Shown here in pieces: positions 42,779 through 52,533 of a stretch of DNA of 64,000 nt. Position numbers and translations under genes: made by a program. The stretch spans positions 1,364,001 through 1,428,000 of the forward strand of contig NZ_RQJP01000001.1 of assembly GCF_003858645.1 (NCBI RefSeq), in the 5' to 3' direction. The stretch is from Larkinella knui. GTDB taxonomy: Bacteria > Bacteroidota > Bacteroidia > Cytophagales > Spirosomataceae. The notes beneath the pieces are model-generated. The model was not told the DNA's origin, made no database searches, and saw only the letters and a list, made by a program, of their open reading frames with translations. Within the stretch, counting starts at the first letter, position 1; every line of letters begins with the position of its first letter.

Positions 42779-45241
42779 TTACGGCTTTTCCTTTCCGGCC
42801 AAAATCCAGTTATACACCATCCTGATTTCGCCATACGTAACGGTATCGTCTAGTCCGGATTTGGCCTCCGTCAGGGTTTTGGGCAGGTGAGTTTCCAGGT
42901 AAGCCCGAATGGCTTCTGCTTTTTCAACGGGTATGAGGTCATGAATCGATAAATCGCCGGTGCTGACAAACTGCGCCAGATGCCCTTCAACCGTCGAAAC
43001 GGCAATAGTTCGTTCCTGTGCGATGGCCTGGACGCTTTTGCCTTCCCGGAAAAGCGTCAGGCTCAGGGCGGGAGAAGGTGTTTTAGGCGGTTTTTCCTTG
43101 CTGGCCGGAACCGGCATCGGTGGGCTTGTTCTGGGCTCCTCGTCAGAAAACGCCCGAATAATGGCCAAAACTTCTTCCCCGATCATTTTTACTTTTGTTT
43201 TTCCGAATCCCTTGACGGTTAACAATTCTTCGGTTGTCGTGGGGCGGATGCGGCTTAATTCAAGGATCGTTTTTCGGGGCAAAACCATATAACCGGCGCT
43301 GTCGTTTTCGCCCGCCAGGTCGTCCCGCCATTTCGTCAGGGCCTTATACAGGCTCGTTCCGGCTTTACTGCCGCTGCTTTCCGTTGCGTCACCGGTTTTC
43401 CGGCGCTCCTTCGATTTTCGATTGGGCTGAAAAATCAGGTCCGACTCATTGCGGGATTTCAGGTAGGCCAGGGCATCAAAACCGGTTCGGCAACTGTCGA
43501 AGCAGTGCATTTTGATGAACAATTCTTTTTCAAGTTCGTCCAGCGATTCGCGCAGGGATTCCTGAACGAGTTTGTTGTCCGATTCCGTTGGGCAAACGTA
43601 CAGCACAGGAAGCAGTTCGTGATGGATCAGATCTTTAAAATAGGTACCGGCTTTCCGGATCCGTTCCTGCAACGGCTGATTTTCCTCCGGTAAAAGACTT
43701 TCGGCAAAATAGGCCGGAAGCTGCCGGCGGAACCGGATGGCCAGACCCGCGGCTTTTTCGCTGAAGAGGGATTTTAATTGTGTAAGCAGCTGGTCAATGC
43801 CTTCGTCTAAACTCGACGCATTTTCTCTGGCCAGCCGGAGGGCTTTGTTCAGTAAATAATCCGATCGGTCGAACGAAAAAAGATCCAGCAGCAGATTCTC
43901 CTGAGTAGTCTGCTTCGAATTCCACAACTCCTGCTCATCGGGCGTTTGCAACTGGACCTGTTCGTGAAATTCCTCCAGGAGCATCTCCGTTTTGATACTG
44001 TGGGAGGGAATGGGGGTGCGTAATACTAATCCGTCGAGGGTTTTACACCGACTGAGCGCCACATACACCTGTCCGTGTGCAAACGCCGACGACGCATCGA
44101 TAATGGCTTTTTCGAACGTCAGTCCCTGACTTTTATGGATGGTGATGGCCCACGCCAGCTTGAGGGGATACTGGATAAATTTGCCAATGGGTTCTTCCTT
44201 GATCTCATTCGTGGTGGCATCGAGCGAATACCGGATATTCGTCCATTCGAGTCGATCCACAACGAGCGTTTCCGTTTCTTTGGGGCATTTGACGTAAATA
44301 AAATCGTCATCGATGTCGGTAATACGCCCGATTTTTCCGTTGTAAAACAGTTTATCGCGCGAAATATCGTTTTTGACAAACATCACCTGCGCCCCCACTT
44401 TCAATTCCAGACGGGCTTCGGTCGGGTAGGCGTGGGCCGGAAATTCGCCTTCGATGGTCGCTTCAAACGTATGAACCGGATTCGTTAACGCCCCTAATTT
44501 CTGGTTGTTGATCTGCTGGGCGACGGTATTGTGGGTGGAAAGGGTAATGTATCCTTCGCTGTCATCCGGTTTAAAATCAGGAATATAGCGTTGATTTAAG
44601 TCATCCAGCTGCGCTCGCGTTACCCGTTTTTCCCGGATGCCGTTCAGGATATCGATAAACCGCTGGTCGGACTGCCGGTAAATATGCTGCAATTCGATGG
44701 CGATGTACGGCGTTTTTCGCAGGGCGCGGCTTCCGAAAAAATAACCGGTTTCGTAATGCGGTTTCAGAAAAGCCCAGTCTTCATCCCGAATAACCGGTGG
44801 CAACTGCTGCATGTCGCCAATGAGCAGCAATTGAACCCCGCCGAATGGTTCCGAACGGTGGCGGTAGCGTCGTAAAACTTCATCGATTCCGTCGAGCACA
44901 TCGGCCCGAACCATGCTGATTTCGTCGACAATCAGCAGATCGAGCGTCCGGAAAAGCTTGATTTTCTCGCGGTTGATTTTCTTCGATTCCTGCCCCGCAG
45001 CCCCCGGCACCAGGGGGCCAAAGGGCAGTTGAAACAGCGAATGGATGGTGACACCCCCGGCGTTGATGGCGGCTACACCGGTGGGGGCAACAACGGCCAG
45101 TCGTTTGGACGACAATTGTTTAATCTCGTGTAAGAACGTCGTTTTCCCGGTTCCGGCTTTTCCCGTCAGAAACACGTTTCGATTCGTGTGCAGGATGAAA
45201 TCGTACGCGAGCTGACGCTTTTCGTTGACAATGGCGGGCAT
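42779..45241 (-). CDS. Pif1/RecD-like helicase with HRDC and C-terminal HTH domain
   Basis: 820 residues. Residues 1-430 are a superfamily 1B helicase: Walker A G27-K-A-G-T-G-K33-T-T, Walker B LLIVDEISMV, and the UvrD-like C-terminal AITIHKSQGLTF and VYVALSRCKT. A helical region follows, then an HRDC domain (~645-695: ILELSRIRPTTTEELLTVKGFG) that contacts DNA. The end is a helix-turn-helix of the RecQ/YpbB-associated type (~730-800: LFREGKSVQAIAQERTIAVSTVEGHL). The combination is common in Bacteroidetes and suggests a role in repair, replication or recombination. It is monocistronic; a TAnnTTTG box lies at 45311-45318. Confidence 0.92.
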   Translation of the reverse strand: MPAIVNEKRQLAYDFILHTNRNVFLTGKAGTGKTTFLHEIKQLSSKRLAVVAPTGVAAINAGGVTIHSLFQLPFGPLVPGAAGQESKKINREKIKLFRTLDLLIVDEISMVRADVLDGIDEVLRRYRHRSEPFGGVQLLLIGDMQQLPPVIRDEDWAFLKPHYETGYFFGSRALRKTPYIAIELQHIYRQSDQRFIDILNGIREKRVTRAQLDDLNQRYIPDFKPDDSEGYITLSTHNTVAQQINNQKLGALTNPVHTFEATIEGEFPAHAYPTEARLELKVGAQVMFVKNDISRDKLFYNGKIGRITDIDDDFIYVKCPKETETLVVDRLEWTNIRYSLDATTNEIKEEPIGKFIQYPLKLAWAITIHKSQGLTFEKAIIDASSAFAHGQVYVALSRCKTLDGLVLRTPIPSHSIKTEMLLEEFHEQVQLQTPDEQELWNSKQTTQENLLLDLFSFDRSDYLLNKALRLARENASSLDEGIDQLLTQLKSLFSEKAAGLAIRFRRQLPAYFAESLLPEENQPLQERIRKAGTYFKDLIHHELLPVLYVCPTESDNKLVQESLRESLDELEKELFIKMHCFDSCRTGFDALAYLKSRNESDLIFQPNRKSKERRKTGDATESSGSKAGTSLYKALTKWRDDLAGENDSAGYMVLPRKTILELSRIRPTTTEELLTVKGFGKTKVKMIGEEVLAIIRAFSDEEPRTSPPMPVPASKEKPPKTPSPALSLTLFREGKSVQAIAQERTIAVSTVEGHLAQFVSTGDLSIHDLIPVEKAEAIRAYLETHLPKTLTEAKSGLDDTVTYGEIRMVYNWILAGKEKP

Positions 45242-45310
45242 ATAGTAACAATAAATAAAATGCTGAACGTCAATAAGTTACATGGGGGTTGTCACCTTGG
45301 CGTTCGTCCT

Positions 45311-45318
45311 CAAATTTA
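45311..45318 (-). promoter_or_regulatory. -7 promoter box of the helicase gene
   Basis: On the minus strand this reads TAAATTTG, a full TAnnTTTG match, 70 bases upstream of the helicase start. A TTTTG lies about 12 bases further upstream, closer than ideal. Confidence 0.4.
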
Positions 45319-45372
45319 AGGTCAATATAGCAAAAGGAACCGGATCAGACAACGGTTTTTCAGATCAGATGC

Positions 45373-45873
45373 CTACGAATTAATCGAAGTGGGCAGGTAG
45401 TCAAGGTTGGAAACCTCACCCCGCAGATCCATCAACAGCGTCCGTACATTCAAGGGATAGTTATTTTTTTCACACCATTCGTGAATGGCGTGGGCTAGTC
45501 GCCCGGCATTCTCTTTATGCAGCTGGTATTCCGTTAGCTGACCTTCCGGCGAGTCGTCAAACGTGCCTTCAGCGCCCAGGAATTTTTCGTAGGCTCCGCA
45601 ATGCCGGTGTTCGAGAATATAAACATCCTTGATGCCGTGTAATTCGCAAGCCGTCCCGATGTGTTCAAACAGCACTTCATTCCACGATGCATGCAGATTG
45701 GCGCCCAGTGAGCTACCGGCCAGGATGAACTGATCGTAGCGGTTGGTCAGGTTGTCGCGCTGCATAAACCGCACAATATCGTCAAGAAGCCGTAAGTCCA
45801 TGCAACTAAGCAGCAAAACATTTTTGCGGGGAGCCGGATAGGAATTGGTTGGGGTCGGTAGTTGATCGTTCAT
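45373..45873 (-). CDS. Beta-carbonic-anhydrase-like protein
   Basis: 166 residues if begun at the ATG 45873. The longer form from 45930 adds 19 residues and is possible but unlikely to be folded. The zinc signature of beta-carbonic anhydrases is recognisable: C24-x-D26-x-R28 in LSCMDLRLL and H-x-x-C in LEHRHCGAYEK, with the intervening glycine-rich FILAGSSLGAN in place of AGN. The second domain is short compared with classical beta-CAs (~200 residues). It may bind zinc and interconvert CO2 and bicarbonate, or be a divergent non-catalytic member. Its gene stands alone, divergent from the GntR regulator. Confidence 0.75.
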   Translation of the reverse strand: MNDQLPTPTNSYPAPRKNVLLLSCMDLRLLDDIVRFMQRDNLTNRYDQFILAGSSLGANLHASWNEVLFEHIGTACELHGIKDVYILEHRHCGAYEKFLGAEGTFDDSPEGQLTEYQLHKENAGRLAHAIHEWCEKNNYPLNVRTLLMDLRGEVSNLDYLPTSINS

Positions 45874-46081
45874 TAAAATACAATGTATTTTCAGCCCATA
45901 TTGTTTTGCAATAGAGCTCAAAGTAGACAATTTGAGGGACGCTAACCCATAAGGCTCAAGGGTATAGCAGTATTCCGCTGGTATTTTTTGTTATTCGTAT
46001 TCCGCTGTTTCCGAAAAATGCATATCGATTGAGTGGCTTGTTCGTTTAAAATCTAAGCGTTATTTTTACTCATCAGATGAT

Positions 46082-46756
46082 ATGATGACTTCAGAAACGA
46101 TCCTCATAAAGCGGGAGAGCCTGGCCGATGCGGTGGTAAACAAGCTTCAACAGCTCATTGCATCCAGCCATTACAAAATTGGCGAGAAATTGCCATCCGA
46201 GCCCGAACTCATGCAACAGTTTGGCGTTGGGAGGTCAACGATCCGGGAAGCCATCCGCATCCTGGCAAACAAGGGTTTAATCCGGGTTCAGCAGGGGTTG
46301 GGCACTTTTGTGGAGCTTCAACAACTCAGTATTGAGCCTTTTCATCAGAGTTTGTCCCGCGCCGAGGGGGACGATGTGAACGAAGTTCGTCAACTTCTGG
46401 AACTGAAAATTGCCGAAAAAGCCGCGCTGAACCGGACCCAGGAAGACATCGACATTATGACCGGCTACCTGCAACAGCGCCACGAAGCCGCCCTGCAAAA
46501 CCGTCCGGAAGAATGCATCGAAGCCGATATTCAATTTCATATCCGGCTGGCGATGGCATCCAAAAATGAAGTACTCGTCGATTTGTACAAAATCATTGCC
46601 GATAAAATGAAGAAGTCGTTTATGGAAGTTTTCATAACGACGGAGACCTTGCTGAGTAAGCAAACGATGCACACGTCACTCCTGCAAAGTGTCGCAGACC
46701 GTGATCCCAAAAAAGCCTGGTATTGGGCGGCTAAGATTACGGGGCAAATCCGGTAA
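46082..46756 (+). CDS. GntR-family regulator, FadR subfamily
   Basis: 224 residues. An N-terminal winged helix (~8-75: LADAVVNKLQQLI, KLPSEPELMQQFGVGRSTIREAIRIL) is followed by a C-terminal FCD domain (~95-224) with acidic and His positions able to bind metal and a carboxylate ligand (ADIQFHIRLAMAS). The regulator lies 45 bases before the RND permease gene in the same direction, so it probably controls the efflux genes and is co-transcribed with them. The ligand is not known. Confidence 0.9.
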   Translation: MMTSETILIKRESLADAVVNKLQQLIASSHYKIGEKLPSEPELMQQFGVGRSTIREAIRILANKGLIRVQQGLGTFVELQQLSIEPFHQSLSRAEGDDVNEVRQLLELKIAEKAALNRTQEDIDIMTGYLQQRHEAALQNRPEECIEADIQFHIRLAMASKNEVLVDLYKIIADKMKKSFMEVFITTETLLSKQTMHTSLLQSVADRDPKKAWYWAAKITGQIR

Positions 46757-46801
46757 TCGGGTGAGAATGCCCGATACATTCCAACTTTTAATTAGTACGT
46801 T

Positions 46802-49800
46802 ATGGAGTTAATCCGATCCGCCTTACGCAAGCCCATTACCGTTCTGGTGCTGGTGGCGGGGCTATTTTATTTTGGTGTCGGTGCCGTTCGCACGATCAAG
46901 ATCGACATTTTTCCCAATCTGGATTTGCCGGTTATCTACATTTCTCACCCGTTTGGTGGGTACACGCCCAACCAGATGGAAGCGTTTTTTGGCAAGCAAT
47001 ACGTCAATCTTCTGCTGTATGTATCGGGCGTAAAAAGTATCGAAACCCGTAATATCCAGGGGCTTACGCTGATTAAGCTTTCTTTTTATGAAGGCACCAA
47101 TATGGCGCAGGCCGCGGCCGAAGTGTCGGCTTATACCAACCGGGCGCAGGCCATCTTTCCACCCGGATCACAACCGCCGTTTATTCTCCGTTTCGATGCG
47201 TCGACTTTACCGGTCGGGCAACTGGTTTTGAGTAGCCCGATCCGGACGAATAATGAGTTGCAGGACATGGCCAATGTTTATATTCGGGCCGGTTTTAGCT
47301 CCATTCCCGGCCTGGTGGCGCCGGCTCCATTTGGCGGAAATTCCCGGACCATTGTCATCAAAGCCGACCCGGCTTTACTGCGTTCTCATAACCTGACGCC
47401 CGATCAGTTAGTGGCGGCTTTGCGGCTTAATAATCAGGCAACACCGGCCGGAAATGTACGGGTTGGCGACCTGAATTATTTCACGCCGGCCAACACCACC
47501 ATCAAAAATGTTAAAGACTTTGAAAACATCCCGTTATACACTGGAACCGTCCAGAATCTCTACCTGAAAGATGTGGCCCGGGTGGAAGATGGCGCGGATA
47601 TAACGTCGGGTTATGTGTTGGTAAACGGTCGCCGTTCGGTGTATTTACCGATCACCAAATCCGCGGATGCATCGACCTGGGAAGTGGTTCAGAATTTGAA
47701 AAAAGAACTGCCCCGTTTTCAGTCCTTATTACCGGAGGACGTCAAGTTGTCGTATGAATTCGATCAATCCGTTTATGTTATTAATTCGGTCGAAAGTCTC
47801 ATTACGGAAGGAATTATTGGGGCTATTTTAACCGGTTTAATGGTATTGTTATTTCTAGGCGATCCAAGGGGCGCTTTGATCGTGATTATTACCATTCCGA
47901 TCTGTATTATTTCGGGTGTTTTATTTCTTTCGTTATTCGGCCAAACCATCAACATTATGACGTTGAGCGGTTTGTCTTTGGCCATTGGTATTCTCGTGGA
48001 TGAATCGACCGTAACCATCGAAAACATTCACCAGCATCTGGCCATGAACAAGCCCAAAGCCCTGGCGATCTGGGATGCCTGTAAGGAAATTGCGTTCTCC
48101 AAACTGCTGATTTTATTCTGTATTCTGGCGGTATTTGCGCCGGCTTTTACCATGAAAGGCATTCCCGGGGCCTTGTTCATGCCCTTGTCGCTGGCCATTG
48201 CGTTCTCGATGGTGACGTCCTACGTGATGGCCCAGACGCTGGTTCCGGTTTTGGCCAACTGGCTGATGAAGGAGCACAAGCACAAAGCCAATGGAAAAGC
48301 CGGAAAACACGATTTGCGGGATGCGAAAACCCTTGCCCTGAACGGGAATGGGACCAATGTTGGTAAATCACTGAATGGAAAAGCCAGTCTGGCAAACCAG
48401 GCCGACCTCGATAATGACGGAAAAATCGGACTTTTTGAACGGCTCCGGTTGGCGTTTATTCGTTTTATCGACTGGACCATTCCGTATAAAAAATCGATTA
48501 CGGTCGGTTATGTGGTGGTTGCTTTGGGCCTGACAGCTCTCTTTTTGTCGATCATTGGCCGCGACGTTTTACCCCGGGTCGACTCCGGTCAGTTTCAGGT
48601 GCGGCTGCGGGCGCAGGATGGCACCCGACTGGAAAAAACCGAAACCACGATGCTGAAAGCCATCGATGTGTTGCATGAGCTGGTGGGCAAAGAAAACGTC
48701 GATATTACCTCAGCTATGGTGGGCATGCACGGGTCACAATTTTCAACCAGTCCGATTTATCTGTTCATGGCAGGGCCGCAGGAAGGCGTGTTGCAGGTGA
48801 GTTTAAAACACGATTATGACGTCGATCTGGATGCGCTCAAGGATCAATACCGGGAGAAGATGAAAGCGGCTTTGCCCGGCATAAAACTGTCGTTCGAGCC
48901 GATTGAATTGACGGATAAAATCCTGAGTCAGGGATCGCCCACGCCCATTGAAGTGAAAGTAATGGGCAAGAATAAACCGCAGAATGAAGAATACGCTAAC
49001 AAGGTTATTGCCAGCTTGAAAAAGATACCGTATCTGCGGGACATTCAGATTGGCCAGGCCATTAATTACCCGGCCATAAACATTGAAATTGATCGGATCA
49101 AAGCGGCTCAATTGGGAACCGATGTTTCGGCTATTTCGCGTTCGTTGACGGCATCGACTTCGTCATCCCGGTTTACCGAAAAAAACGTCTGGATCGACCC
49201 GAAAAGTAGTCAGATGTACAGCGTGCAGGTGCAGATTCCGGAGAACCAGATGACCGATATCAACGACATCGGTGAAATACCGGTTACGCCGAATACAAAC
49301 CGGCCCGTTTTGAGTGATGTGGCAACGATTAAAAAAGGTAAAACCTACGGTGAAAATGACAACATTGGGGCGATACCGGTTTTATCCGTCACGGCGAATT
49401 TGAATGATATGGATTTGGGAACGGCCACGGTCGACGTCAAAAAAGCCATTGCCAGCCTCGGCGAATTGCCACGCGGTTTAACGATTGAAACCCGGGGGCT
49501 GACGCAGGTGTTGACCGAGACGCTCGATAGTTTACAGACCGGTTTGTTGACGGCGATCATTGTGATTTTCCTGATGCTTTCGGCCAATTTTCAATCCTTT
49601 AAAGTGTCGCTGGTCGTGCTTTGTACCGTTCCGGCCGTGCTGGCGGGGTCGCTGGCGCTGTTGTTGCTCACCGGGTCGACGCTCAATTTGCAATCGTACA
49701 TGGGCATGATCATGTCGGTTGGGGTTTCCATTTCCAATGCCGTGTTGCTGGTAACCAATGCGGAACAGTTGCGGATGAAAAATCACAATGCGTTGCTGGC

Positions 49801-50095
49801 GGCCAAAGAAGCCGCTTCGCTGCGGATGCGGCCCATTCTGATGACCAGCGTGGCGATGGTGGTCGGGATGCTGCCGATGGCGCTTGGGTTTGGCGAAGGC
49901 GGCTCTCAAGCGGCTCCGCTGGGGCGCGCGGTGATTGGCGGTCTGATTGCTTCGACTTTTGCGGCCCTGCACATTTTACCATTGGTATTTGCCTGGGTGC
50001 AGGGTAACTCATCGACCCAATCGGTATCCCTGGATCCTGAAGACAAAGAAAGTAAACATTATATTCCTGGTGCATATGAATCGGTTAATGAATAG
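46802..50095 (+). CDS. RND efflux permease
   Basis: 1097 residues, slightly longer than the ~1030-1050 norm. The twelve-span RND layout is clear, with an N-terminal helix (ITVLVLVAGLFYFGVGA), TM4 with the proton-relay acidic motif VDESTVTIENIHQHL, and two periplasmic repeats. The extra length is a hydrophilic cytoplasmic segment (residues ~490-555) between TM6 and TM7, which contains a 12-residue EF-hand-like loop at D535-L-D537-N-D539-G-K-I-G-L-F-E546. The permease exports lipophilic compounds driven by protons. It is followed by its adaptor (20-base overlap). No TolC-like outer channel gene is present in the window. Confidence 0.93.
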   Translation: MELIRSALRKPITVLVLVAGLFYFGVGAVRTIKIDIFPNLDLPVIYISHPFGGYTPNQMEAFFGKQYVNLLLYVSGVKSIETRNIQGLTLIKLSFYEGTNMAQAAAEVSAYTNRAQAIFPPGSQPPFILRFDASTLPVGQLVLSSPIRTNNELQDMANVYIRAGFSSIPGLVAPAPFGGNSRTIVIKADPALLRSHNLTPDQLVAALRLNNQATPAGNVRVGDLNYFTPANTTIKNVKDFENIPLYTGTVQNLYLKDVARVEDGADITSGYVLVNGRRSVYLPITKSADASTWEVVQNLKKELPRFQSLLPEDVKLSYEFDQSVYVINSVESLITEGIIGAILTGLMVLLFLGDPRGALIVIITIPICIISGVLFLSLFGQTINIMTLSGLSLAIGILVDESTVTIENIHQHLAMNKPKALAIWDACKEIAFSKLLILFCILAVFAPAFTMKGIPGALFMPLSLAIAFSMVTSYVMAQTLVPVLANWLMKEHKHKANGKAGKHDLRDAKTLALNGNGTNVGKSLNGKASLANQADLDNDGKIGLFERLRLAFIRFIDWTIPYKKSITVGYVVVALGLTALFLSIIGRDVLPRVDSGQFQVRLRAQDGTRLEKTETTMLKAIDVLHELVGKENVDITSAMVGMHGSQFSTSPIYLFMAGPQEGVLQVSLKHDYDVDLDALKDQYREKMKAALPGIKLSFEPIELTDKILSQGSPTPIEVKVMGKNKPQNEEYANKVIASLKKIPYLRDIQIGQAINYPAINIEIDRIKAAQLGTDVSAISRSLTASTSSSRFTEKNVWIDPKSSQMYSVQVQIPENQMTDINDIGEIPVTPNTNRPVLSDVATIKKGKTYGENDNIGAIPVLSVTANLNDMDLGTATVDVKKAIASLGELPRGLTIETRGLTQVLTETLDSLQTGLLTAIIVIFLMLSANFQSFKVSLVVLCTVPAVLAGSLALLLLTGSTLNLQSYMGMIMSVGVSISNAVLLVTNAEQLRMKNHNALLAAKEAASLRMRPILMTSVAMVVGMLPMALGFGEGGSQAAPLGRAVIGGLIASTFAALHILPLVFAWVQGNSSTQSVSLDPEDKESKHYIPGAYESVNE

Positions 50096-51209
50096 AGTTG
50101 GCTATCCGGTATTGGCGGCTTTTTCCGGAATTCTGGTGCTAACTTCCCTGAATAGCTGCAACTCGACGGAAGGAAAAGCGGATAAGGTAGCGGTTGCGGA
50201 AGAACCGGAACCGATCGAGGTGTTTGCGCTTCACAAAGGCAAGTTGTCATCGAGCCTTCAGATTCCCGGCGAATTGCTGGCGTTTCGGGATGTGGATATG
50301 TACGCCAAGGTCAGCGGGTTTGTTAAATCCATCCACGCCGACGTGGGTTCGGAGGTAAAGGAAGGCCAGTTGCTGGCCCTGGCCGAAGCCCCCGAGCTGA
50401 ACGCCCAACTGGCATCGGCCGAATCGAAGTTGAAGTCGCAGGAAGCACTCTATATCGCCAGCAAGTCGAATTACGACCGTTACGTGGATGCCGCCAAAAC
50501 GCCGGGAACCGTTGCGCAGTCGATGATCGAACAGACACTGGCAAAAAAAGAATCCGATTATGCCCAACTGCAAGCCGCTAAGTCGGCCTATCGGGAAGTG
50601 GCCGATATGCGGAAATACCTGGAAATCAGGGCACCTTTCAGCGGTATCATCAGTTTGCGGAACGTCAGCACCGGTGCCTACATCGGGCCCTCGGGCAAAG
50701 GATCGGAGTTGCCGCTGTTTGTCTTAACGGAGCAAAAACGGTTGCGTCTGGTCATTGCCGTTCCCGAAGCGTATACGGGTTATGTCGACCTGAACGACGA
50801 AGTAAGTTTTACGGTCAAGGCATTTCCGGATAAAAAATTCACCGGAAAAGTGAAACGCCTGGCGGGCGCGCTCGACAAACGCCTGCGCTCGGAACGCACC
50901 GAAGTGGATGTGATCAATACCGACCGGAAATTGTTGCCGGGCATGGTGGCAGAAGTGACCATTCCGTTGCCGACCAAAAATACCACGTTCATTGTTCCCA
51001 AATCGGCCATCATCAATTCATCGACCGGCGTTTTTATTGTTAAAGTGCTGAATCAGAAAGCCGAATGGGTTCCGGTTCAGAAAGGACTGGAAGACGGCGA
51101 CAGCGTCGAGGTTTTTGGCGATGTGAAAGAAGGCGATCAGATCATGACTTCGGCCACGGAAGAAGTCCGGAATGGCTCGCCGGTTCGCTCGGTCAAACAA
51201 CGTTCGTAA
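50076..51209 (+). CDS. RND efflux periplasmic adaptor, lipoprotein type
   Basis: 377 residues from ATG 50076. A second Met at 50088 is a close alternative; either overlaps the permease gene. The lipobox LNSC anchors it to the inner membrane. The order is typical of membrane-fusion proteins: lipoyl half (AKVSGFVKSIHADVGSEVKEGQLLA), hairpin coiled coil, second lipoyl half (LEIRAPFSGIISLRNV), beta barrel (VAVPEAYTG, SFTVKAFPDKKFTGKV) and a membrane-proximal domain. It docks the permease to an outer-membrane channel. It belongs to the GntR-permease-adaptor operon. Confidence 0.92.
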   Translation: MNRLMNRVGYPVLAAFSGILVLTSLNSCNSTEGKADKVAVAEEPEPIEVFALHKGKLSSSLQIPGELLAFRDVDMYAKVSGFVKSIHADVGSEVKEGQLLALAEAPELNAQLASAESKLKSQEALYIASKSNYDRYVDAAKTPGTVAQSMIEQTLAKKESDYAQLQAAKSAYREVADMRKYLEIRAPFSGIISLRNVSTGAYIGPSGKGSELPLFVLTEQKRLRLVIAVPEAYTGYVDLNDEVSFTVKAFPDKKFTGKVKRLAGALDKRLRSERTEVDVINTDRKLLPGMVAEVTIPLPTKNTTFIVPKSAIINSSTGVFIVKVLNQKAEWVPVQKGLEDGDSVEVFGDVKEGDQIMTSATEEVRNGSPVRSVKQRS

Positions 51210-51226
51210 CGGGTCGAAAACCGGTT

Positions 51227-52435
51227 TCAGGCATCGACGGCGTCCAGAATCACCGCGCAGGCTTCCCGGATCTGATCGTCCGAGATGATCAGCGGGGGCG
51301 CGATGCGCATCGAATTATCGCAGAATAAAAACCAGTCGGTGATGACGCCCATGCCGGATGTTGCGTTGAAAATCGCGCGGTCGATTACCGGTTTTAAAAC
51401 CTCGAACGAGTTAAACTCAGCCGCCAGCATCAGCCCTTTTCCCCGAATGCTTTTAATTTTCGGGTGGACGAGCAACTGCTTGAACAACTGGCCTTTCGCT
51501 TCGGCCTGTTCGTGTAATTTTTCGTCCTGAATGACCCGCAGCGTCGCCAGCGAGGCCGCCGAGCAAACCGGGTGGCCGCCAAACGTCGTAATGTGGCCCA
51601 GAATTGGGTTGTTCTTAAAAACGCCCATGATTTCCGCCGAGCTAATGAAGGCGCCGATGGGCATTCCGCCCCCCATTCCTTTGGCGCAAACCACCACATC
51701 GGGCACCACGCCAAAATCCTCAAACGCCCAGAAGGTTCCGGTACGGCCAAAACCGGTCTGGATTTCGTCGAAAACCAGCAAAGCCCCCACCGCTGTACAC
51801 CGCTGACGCACAGCCTGAAGATAAGCCGCTTCCGGCACCCGAACGCCCGCTTCGCCCTGAACCACTTCCATAATAACAGCCGCCGTTTTGGTGGTAATGT
51901 GGTCGATGTGCTGCCAGTCGCCGTGTTGAATATGGCGAATACCGGGTAGGAGAGGCCGGAAATTGCGTTTAAAATTCTCACTTCCCGACAGCGAAAGCGC
52001 ACCCTGTGTCGCACCGTGATAGGCATTGAAACACGAAATAATTTCCCCTCGCCGGGTAAAGCGTTTCGCCAGTTTCATGGCCCCTTCAATGGCTTCAGTG
52101 CCGGAGTTGGTGAAATACACATTGGTGAGCGGTTCGGGCAAGGTCTGTGCCAGTGCCTGCGCCAGTTCAACCTGCGGTGCCTGCACAAATTCGCCGTACA
52201 CCATCAAATGCAGGTATTTGTCCAGTTGTTCCTGAATGGCAGCGATCACACGCGGATGCCGGTGGCCCACGTTGCTGACACCAATTCCGGAAATCAGGTC
52301 GAGGTAACGCGTACCCGATCCATACAGATAAAGACCCTCAGCCCGCTCGATTTCGAGTGCCAGCGGGAAGTCGGATGTTTGGGCAACGTGCTGAAAAAAC
52401 AGCTGCCGATGGGTTAAAATAGGGTTGTTCGTCAA
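51227..52435 (-). CDS. Class III aminotransferase (acetylornithine aminotransferase-like)
   Basis: 402 residues if begun at the TTG at 52435. The longer frame starts at 52459, but a TAnnTTTG -7 box (52457-52464) covers that start, so translation must begin later. PLP fold type I: DLISGIGVSNVGHRHPRV, NSGTEAIEGAMKLAKRFT, VFDEIQTGFGRTG, and the PLP-binding Lys in CAKGMGGGMPIGA. Class III enzymes move an amino group between an omega-amine and a keto acid. Substrate is unclear; the Bacteroidetes branch lacks the tell-tale ArgD context here. Convergent with the RND adaptor gene. Confidence 0.88.
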   Translation of the reverse strand: MTNNPILTHRQLFFQHVAQTSDFPLALEIERAEGLYLYGSGTRYLDLISGIGVSNVGHRHPRVIAAIQEQLDKYLHLMVYGEFVQAPQVELAQALAQTLPEPLTNVYFTNSGTEAIEGAMKLAKRFTRRGEIISCFNAYHGATQGALSLSGSENFKRNFRPLLPGIRHIQHGDWQHIDHITTKTAAVIMEVVQGEAGVRVPEAAYLQAVRQRCTAVGALLVFDEIQTGFGRTGTFWAFEDFGVVPDVVVCAKGMGGGMPIGAFISSAEIMGVFKNNPILGHITTFGGHPVCSAASLATLRVIQDEKLHEQAEAKGQLFKQLLVHPKIKSIRGKGLMLAAEFNSFEVLKPVIDRAIFNATSGMGVITDWFLFCDNSMRIAPPLIISDDQIREACAVILDAVDA

Positions 52436-52456
52436 TGAAATAGTTAGTAGCCGGTA

Positions 52457-52464
52457 CAAAAATA
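52457..52464 (-). promoter_or_regulatory. -7 promoter box of the class III aminotransferase gene
   Basis: On the minus strand this reads TATTTTTG, a full TAnnTTTG match. It overlaps the first codon of the longest open frame, which helps place the true start at a later TTG (52435). Confidence 0.45.
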
Positions 52465-52533
52465 CATCTATATATCGCTTGGGCGAAATGAGTAAGTTTA
52501 TTAACTTTAATTATTACGAAATCCAGCCTGCCT

